Shown here: one piece after another, positions 60,941 to 64,000 of the stretch
How the letters are laid out: every line of letters begins with the position of its first letter
How positions within the stretch are numbered: position 1 is the stretch's first letter
Source: Adiantum capillus-veneris
Lineage: Eukaryota > Streptophyta > Polypodiopsida > Polypodiales > Pteridaceae
Reading direction: 5' to 3'
DNA length: 64,000 nucleotides
Assembly: GCA_014529385.2 (NCBI GenBank)
Contig: CM043968.1
Location: 21,381,484-21,445,483 of the forward strand
Made by a program: the position numbers and the translations under genes
Notes under the pieces: model-generated
The model's database searches: none
What the model saw: the letters and a program-made list of their open reading frames with translations, nothing else
What the model was told of the DNA's origin: nothing

Positions 60941-62824
60941 AAAATTCTAGATTTCAAGAATTATTAAGATGGTGCCATCATCAAATGCTTACGAGTTGTA
61001 TGGTTGATAAGAGCCTTATCTGGAAATCTCTTCAGGGGTTGAATGCATGGAGGAGCACCCTATCCAAACTGTTCAGAGTGGCGAGTTCTTTGAACAGGTT
61101 ATTGGTACATCATGCTTGTGTAAATACGGAGTAAGTGATAAACTGTTGAACAAGCTTCAAGCTCTACAAGAAGTGGAATTTTCTTAGAATCTACAACGCA
61201 AACATTTTTAGTTTTGATGATGTTGGCTTGGTAAGAGCCCTATTTGACAAGCCTTGAAACTTTGTGATTTCTCAACCTCTCAATGCTCCTAGGCATGCCA
61301 TTTGCCTTACCTTTTCCAACCAATGGCCACAAAATATTGAATGTGTAGCGACAAGGGGATTGTTGGTGGGGGTTTAACATTGACCTAAAGGCATGCATAA
61401 CGAAACCCACGCCAAAATTCATCGCACTCCTCTAGGTTTTGAGTCTTAAACCTTCAGCTTGACATTTGCATGTCTCAACCACCCACCGGCACACATCATT
61501 TGCCAGTGCTTTTTATGCTTGCCAATCAAGTAAAGGGAATATCCACTCAATTTTGAGCCAAGTTGGGATCCCAACATATCCAATGGTAGGAACTACCTTG
61601 TGAAGGGGGTATCCAAGTTCAATTTTGAGCCAGGTTGGGATCCAACAACCTTGTGCCTTTTGCCTATCATATATCGTGAAAAGGGATGTCCCGGTTTTGT
61701 TTTGGGCTGAATTGATGCCCTCAACATATCTAATGCAGAGCACGGCCTTGTGCTTTGAGTCGAGAAATGAAGCGTTCTTGTGGCATAGATGATAGTCTAT
61801 AGAGTGTTAAGGGGCCAAGGCAAGTGGCAAAGCCTTTACCCATGATGAGTATGGGACTACCCTTTTGCTGAAACGCACTTACACTCTTTGGTTTAGGGCG
61901 TTAGAACTAAATCAAACACACCAAAGATGAGTCTGGGTCCGTGCTGGGTCCAAGGACCGTGAGAACATGGATTGCCTTACAAAAATATTATCATCCACAA
62001 TGACATTCCAGAATCCACATCTCAAAGTTTGTGAAGAGGGTACTTGAGTCAAGTTTACATGTACAAGTTGATGCTTCCCCTACATCTCAAAGTTTAAAAA
62101 GTGGGTACTTTTTAATGGTGTTCCACTATTCTCACAACTTACATGATACATCTCAAAGTTTGAAATCTAGGCACATCATGAAGTTGTTTCTAGAAGTTAG
62201 ACTTGAAAGTTGGTTGTGTATGAGCTCAGAATGCATTTGTACTTGCTAGAGAGAGAGAGAGAGAGAGGGGAGAAAATATGTGATAGCCCTTCACACGAGT
62301 TTTTGGGCTTGGTTCAAAACATGCGTGTGGAGAGAGAGAGAGAGAGAGAGGGGGGGAGGAGAAAACGTGTGATACCCTTTCACACGAGTTTTTGGGCTTG
62401 GTTCACTATACATGTTTATAGAGTACAAGAGAATGAGTAGATGAGGTGGAAAAATCTCATTGGTCATTTTGGAACATTGTAAAAGGCATAAGCCCCCCTA
62501 AACCAAACCAATGGAACAACGGCACAAGGTGTACAAATTGAGATCGACGAGCTCGCGAGAGCTCAAAGTGCCAAGACACAAAGTTGCAAACAAATTGATG
62601 ACCAAACCTAAACAACCTAGTGAATCCTTGTAGTGAATTGAAGAAGGTTTTTCAAGCCCTGGCATTGAGCAATGTTGAGGCTTTGTGACTTCTACGGCTT
62701 TCACATGCGGGTAGGGCTTGAAAATAACCTAGGTTTTTCAAGCCCTTACATTGAGCCTTTTGGCAAGCAGATGTTGAGGCTTTGTGACTTCTACGGCTTT
62801 CACATGCAGGTAGGGCTTGAAAAT
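60941..62824. other. Unassigned sequence with three short tandem duplications
   Basis: CAATTTTGAGCC recurs with period 72 bp near 61548 and 61620. CACACGAGTTTTTGGGCTTG recurs with period 89 bp at 62292 and 62381, each after a GA tract. GTTGAGGCTTTGTGACTTC recurs with period 99 bp at 62674 and 62773. CATCTCAAAGTTT occurs three times (62019, 62088, 62151). No gene recognised. Confidence 0.6.
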
Positions 62825-62960
62825 AACCTAGATTTGGTGTAAACCCACCTACATATTTTCTCCAAATTTTGATTTAGAGGTTAGCCTTCAAAAATTCAAG
62901 GAAATTAGTGTCAAAACCTTCAAATATTGTCAATTTACCCCTACAAAATTGTAGATGAAG
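62825..62960 (+). repeat. One-armed relative of the foldback element
   Basis: AACCTAGATTTGGTGTAAAC and the following blocks (CCCACCTACA, AAATTAGTGTCA, GTCAATTTACCCCTA) align with the left arm and adjoining interior of the element at 3878-4030, at about 70-75% by eye. No second arm is seen. Confidence 0.5.
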
Positions 62961-63813
62961 GTATTCTAAACTCCCAACTTTCCTTTAGGGTGTGGGGGTG
63001 CGTGTGAACGGATTCTTAACTTAGAGAAGATTGGGCCACAAGTATCTTGAAGGGGAAACCATAGAAGGGTTGGCCAACTTTAGGAATGGCTTTTATAAAG
63101 AGCATCTTAGAAAGGGAGATCAAGGAAGAAAAATTGGGACAGAGTATTTCTTTTATAGGTACATAACATAGGAGGAGCTTACTTGCTTTTCCTATTTTTT
63201 GAGAAAAGGAAGTTGCAACCGATGCCGATGCCGCTTCGACTTGAACTTTGGATCCTCGGTGCCGACTAGAGGACCAACCGCCACTGCGTTCCCATGGATT
63301 ATGTGTCCATAGAGAGGTGGGTGTGTTTGGCTTTCTAAGCAATATCATATTATCATGGTTCCTCATTGTGAGAGTGTGAGCATTGTGCGAATGTGAGAAT
63401 GCATTACCTAGGCACATGTGTTAAGTTGGAATAAGCTTAACTCGTGTAAGCCTTTCTCCTCACACACATTCTGAGACTGGAGGCGCTAGGCTACAACTCA
63501 TAAGCTTCGAGCTCTTTCATTCCGCCCTCTGCGTGTATCCAAGAGCTTGCATGGCTTTCTTACTCAATTGGGTAAAGCCTCAGGTCTCCAATGTGCGCAG
63601 AGCCCGTCAAGTAGCTTCTCCATCGCTCCGTTTCCGAAACAGCTGAAGCATTGTGCCGCCCTCTTTTTCTTCATCAACATCACCCACCCTCAGCAGCCGC
63701 GCTTCTTGTAGAAGCTTCTCCTCCGGCACCCCTTTACTCGGAAAGTCCCCTTTACTCGGAAAGTTCAATCCTGTGGCTGTGGCGTTCGCTTTCATCTCCT
63801 TCACTCCCCAGCT
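62961..63813 (+). promoter_or_regulatory. Promoter and 5' leader region of the AAA-ATPase gene
   Basis: From about 63480 the sequence becomes GC- and CT-richer, with a tandem copy of CCCTTTACTCGGAAAGT (63733-63766), as in plant 5' leaders. No clear TATA box was found. A 31-codon upstream frame (63551-63646) precedes the main ATG. Transcription start is unknown. Confidence 0.4.
63551..63646 (+). other. Possible upstream open reading frame
   Basis: ATG at 63551, 31 codons, TGA at 63644-63646, ending 167 bp before the AAA-ATPase start. It matters only if transcription starts upstream of it, which I cannot tell. Confidence 0.25.
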
Positions 63814-64000
63814 ATGGAGTTCAACGTCTCTCAGATATGGTCTCTCATGGGCGCCATCGCTCTGCTACAGACTTTCATTCCTTTTCAGTTGAGAAGACTT
63901 TTCGACACCCAATTCGAGTCCTGGTGCGGTAAGCTTAGCAGAGCTTTCAATCGCTATACTTTCATAGAAGTTCATGAAGATGTGCAGGGAAGCTTCAAGA
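63814..64000 (+). CDS. BCS1-like AAA-ATPase (ASD family), N-terminus, runs off the window
   Basis: The ATG at 63814 opens a frame with no stop up to the window end (62 codons plus one base). It reads MEFNVSQIWSLMGAIALLQT, then FIPFQLRRLF and FNRYTFIEVHED. A hydrophobic N-terminal helix with the word FIPxxLRRLF and an F/Y-x-F/I-E tail is typical of the N-terminal domain of plant AAA-ATPases related to BCS1 (AATP1/ASD group). That family is mostly single-exon, about 450-530 residues, and membrane-anchored in mitochondria or ER. The catalytic Walker motifs lie beyond the window. Codon composition is GC-richer than the surroundings, and no lesion is visible. The start fits the family because the hydrophobic helix begins within ten residues of it. 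Confidence 0.75.
   Translation, partial: MEFNVSQIWSLMGAIALLQTFIPFQLRRLFDTQFESWCGKLSRAFNRYTFIEVHEDVQGSFK

Overview
The window is a repeat-dominated stretch of a large nuclear plant genome. The evidence is chromodomain-type Ty3/gypsy and Ty1/copia LTR retrotransposons primed by initiator-Met tRNA, a LINE, tRNA-derived SINEs, a CACTA element, and very long (GA)n/(CA)n microsatellites. There is also debris of plant-type genes (SWIB, OB-fold, PPR) and the start of a plant-type BCS1-like AAA-ATPase. The style suits a fern or another large-genome vascular plant, but I cannot name a species and that placement is inference.

Layout. 1-6 kb: two broken gene copies (a SWIB/MDM2-domain protein and an OB-fold nucleic-acid-binding protein), a dense CT/CA/GA microsatellite block containing a large palindrome, a minus-strand SINE and a 936-bp foldback repeat. 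6.0-14.9 kb: Gypsy-1, a full-length minus-strand element with 1590-bp LTRs and TSD TACAT. 15-24 kb: no recognised gene; SINE-like units and a compound microsatellite. 24-25 kb: a copia gag scrap. 25.4-31.5 kb: an old plus-strand gypsy relic interrupted by a solo LTR of the Gypsy-1 family (TSD ATATC). 31.6-37.2 kb: a rearranged Gypsy-1-family locus in which a flank and LTR occur twice in tandem. 37.8-38.6 kb: a non-autonomous CACTA element (3-bp TSD TAA), followed by a PPR scrap and a copia relic. 41.3-57.8 kb: a nested stack. A copia gag relic holds a copia element (42011-57839, TSD AGAAA). That copia holds Gypsy-2 (45910-54635, TSD TGACT) in its gag and a 1957-bp LTR-like insert between its primer-binding site and 5' LTR. 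58.4-60.9 kb: a minus-strand LINE with a long reverse-transcriptase reading frame. 61-63.5 kb: short tandem duplications. 63.8 kb to the end: first exon of the only apparently intact host gene.

No element looks able to move by itself, because each gag-pol carries frameshifts or stops. The relative order of events can be read: copia (LTRs about 4% different), then Gypsy-2 inside it, with Gypsy-1 (LTRs almost identical) the youngest. The best leads are: (1) a 637-bp tract identical between Gypsy-1 and Gypsy-2 despite clear divergence on both sides; (2) a regular array of paired ATTGG/CCAAT boxes at 21-22 bp spacing in every Gypsy LTR; (3) an LTR-borne 70-codon reading frame spanning a hairpin; (4) (CA)n growth from 7 to 50 repeats between the two LTRs of one element; (5) the tandem flank-LTR rearrangement. 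I found no sign of a wholly new cellular system.
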